Assembly (NCBI RefSeq): GCF_900609045.1
Contig: NZ_UXAV01000042.1
Span: 558,001-622,000 of the forward strand
Reading direction: 5' to 3'
Origin: Filibacter tadaridae
GTDB taxonomy: Bacteria; Bacillota; Bacilli; Bacillales_A; Planococcaceae
DNA length: 64,000 nt
This document shows, piece by piece, positions 62,845 through 64,000 of the stretch. The first letter of the stretch is position 1. Every line of letters begins with the position of its first letter. The translations under genes and the position numbers were made by a program. The notes under the pieces were generated by a model. The model saw only the letters and a list, made by a program, of their open reading frames with translations, searched no databases and was not told where the DNA came from.

Positions 62845-64000
62845 TTATAAAAGACTATACAGTTGGATCTCAGGATATTTATCATGGAACCAACGCATTG
62901 CAAATTCATTCTCGAAAAGAAATACAAGATTGTCATGGCGATCTTTTACAAGCATCGCACGTTGTCCCGCCATGGCCTCTTTTACATCTTCTTCATTTTC
63001 AATCCAACGGGCTACTTTCGAACCGATATGCTCCATGCGAACTTCAACATTATATTCGTTTTTCATACGATGCTCGAACACTTCAAACTGAAGCTGCCCA
63101 ACTGCACCGAGTATCACTTCTTCTGTGTGCAATGTTCTGTAATATTGAATGGCCCCTTCTTGCACCAGTTGCAGAATACCTTTGTGGAAGTGTTTCGACT
63201 TCATGACATTCTTCGCTGTCACTCGAACAAAAAGTTCTGGCGTAAATACAGGCAATGCATCGAATTGGAAGTTAGATTTACCACCAATGACCGTATCACC
63301 AATTTGATAATTTCCCGTATCGTATAAACCGATAATGTCGCCGGCAACCGCTTCGTCGACTGTTTCTCTATCATCTGCGAGAAACTGAGTCGTCTGTGTA
63401 AGTTTGAATGTTTTCGAAATCCGCGGTACACGTACAGTCATGCCCCGCTCAAATTCTCCCGATACAATTCGGACGAACGCAATACGGTCTCTGTGCGCGG
63501 GATTCATATTGGCCTGTATTTTGAAGATGAAACCCGAAAACTCTTCGGAATATGGATTGATAACCGTCTCATCTTTTGTAATACGTGGCTGTGGTGGTGG
63601 CGAGAATTGTAAAAATGTTTCCAAAAACGTCTGCACACCGAAATTCGTTAAGGCGCTACCAAAAAATACAGGCGTCAGTTCACCCTTGGCAATCCGTTCT
63701 TCATCAAACTCATTACCCGCTTCGTTTAATAAAAGTACGTCTTCTACTGCTTGTTGATAATACGATGTCACTGTCATTGGATGCGGCTCAGCTAGTTCAC
63801 CCTCATCATTCAATTTCAAAAATCGTTTATCTTCCTCAACCCTGACTTGCTCAATCCGATTGTTGAACCGATCATACAGTCCGATGAATTCTTTACCCAT
63901 CCCGATAGGATAATTCATAGCATAAGATTGAATACCGAGAACTTCTTCCAATTCTGCCATCAGTTCAAGCGGTTCTTTACCCTGTCTATCCATCTTATTG
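62845..64000 (-). CDS. prfC: Peptide chain release factor 3, N-terminus outside window
   Basis: The frame is open to the window edge and continues upstream into [10 protein letters not shown], the G4 motif of RF3. About 385 residues are visible: end of the G domain, domain II ([20 protein letters not shown], then [14 protein letters not shown]) and domain III ([20 protein letters not shown]). RF3 is a GTPase that recycles RF1/RF2 from the ribosome after termination. Only the first roughly 140 residues are missing. Confidence 0.96.
   Translation of the reverse strand, partial: NKMDRQGKEPLELMAELEEVLGIQSYAMNYPIGMGKEFIGLYDRFNNRIEQVRVEEDKRFLKLNDEGELAEPHPMTVTSYYQQAVEDVLLLNEAGNEFDEERIAKGELTPVFFGSALTNFGVQTFLETFLQFSPPPQPRITKDETVINPYSEEFSGFIFKIQANMNPAHRDRIAFVRIVSGEFERGMTVRVPRISKTFKLTQTTQFLADDRETVDEAVAGDIIGLYDTGNYQIGDTVIGGKSNFQFDALPVFTPELFVRVTAKNVMKSKHFHKGILQLVQEGAIQYYRTLHTEEVILGAVGQLQFEVFEHRMKNEYNVEVRMEHIGSKVARWIENEEDVKEAMAGQRAMLVKDRHDNLVFLFENEFAMRWFHDKYPEIQLYSLL

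Overview
The window is about 41% GC and reads as the chromosome of an endospore-forming member of the Bacillales, most likely a Planococcaceae relative such as Sporosarcina. This is a judgement from gene content, synteny and repeat families, not from a search. The gene order follows the Bacillus subtilis ylb-cta-yla-ykt-pdh-ykq and yku-ykv neighbourhoods in blocks. Shine-Dalgarno sites are strong (AGGAGG type), GTG and TTG starts are common, and factor-independent terminators follow most transcription units.

Layout. 1-4.0 kb: the end of an aspartokinase-type gene without ACT domains, ylbC, a repeat-rich gap, yugN and a YtvI/AI-2E-type permease. 4.0-11.3 kb: the caa3 cytochrome oxidase block ctaG-F-E-D-C-B (minus) with ctaA divergent. 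11.3-20 kb: pycA, ftsW, ylaN, ylaL-like, ylaI, ylaH, typA, ylaF. 20-24.3 kb: an yktC/ykzI/yktB/yktA cluster, a nitronate monooxygenase-type gene and a NodB-domain lipoprotein. 24.4-33.2 kb: the pyruvate dehydrogenase operon pdhABCD (minus), ykyA, def, a tiny unlisted basic-peptide gene, rpoY-rnjA. 33.2-37.2 kb: ktrC, a peroxiredoxin with a thioredoxin-like partner, a Cys-rich protein and a divergent CorA-like protein. 37.3-41.8 kb: a regulator plus the potABCD polyamine ABC operon. 41.8-49.3 kb: two drug-efflux-type MFS transporters, a LysR regulator, the c-di-AMP receptor darB, fadH, ykyB, ykwC. 49.3-55.2 kb: MoxR/DUF58/membrane operon, a Spo0E-like gene (52827-52997), a large nested repeat, ykvS, a lipoprotein and an MhqR-like repressor. 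55.2-64 kb: a PAS-PAS soluble histidine kinase, a KtrB/KtrD potassium channel subunit, a TerC-family gene behind a yybP-ykoY manganese riboswitch, a SwrC-type RND pump and the C-terminal part of prfC.

The genes work together in several themes. One is aerobic respiration and central carbon: haem A synthesis, caa3 oxidase, pyruvate carboxylase and pyruvate dehydrogenase. Another is K+/c-di-AMP homeostasis (KtrC, a Ktr channel subunit, DarB). A third is sporulation control: a PAS histidine kinase with a perfect Spo0A box upstream, and a Spo0E-family phosphatase. A fourth is RNA and translation housekeeping (RNase J1, RpoY, deformylase, TypA, RF3).

The least explained DNA is non-coding. A structural module recurs at about 1.96-2.02 kb and 53.24-53.30 kb, with at least two hairpins that keep their (G/A)TCCT loops while the stem bases change in compensating fashion. 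One copy is framed by IS200/IS605-like end hairpins; the other is buried inside two further nested repeat layers. A 23-codon, strongly basic, amphipathic ORF with a near-consensus promoter and its own terminator lies at 31030-31195.
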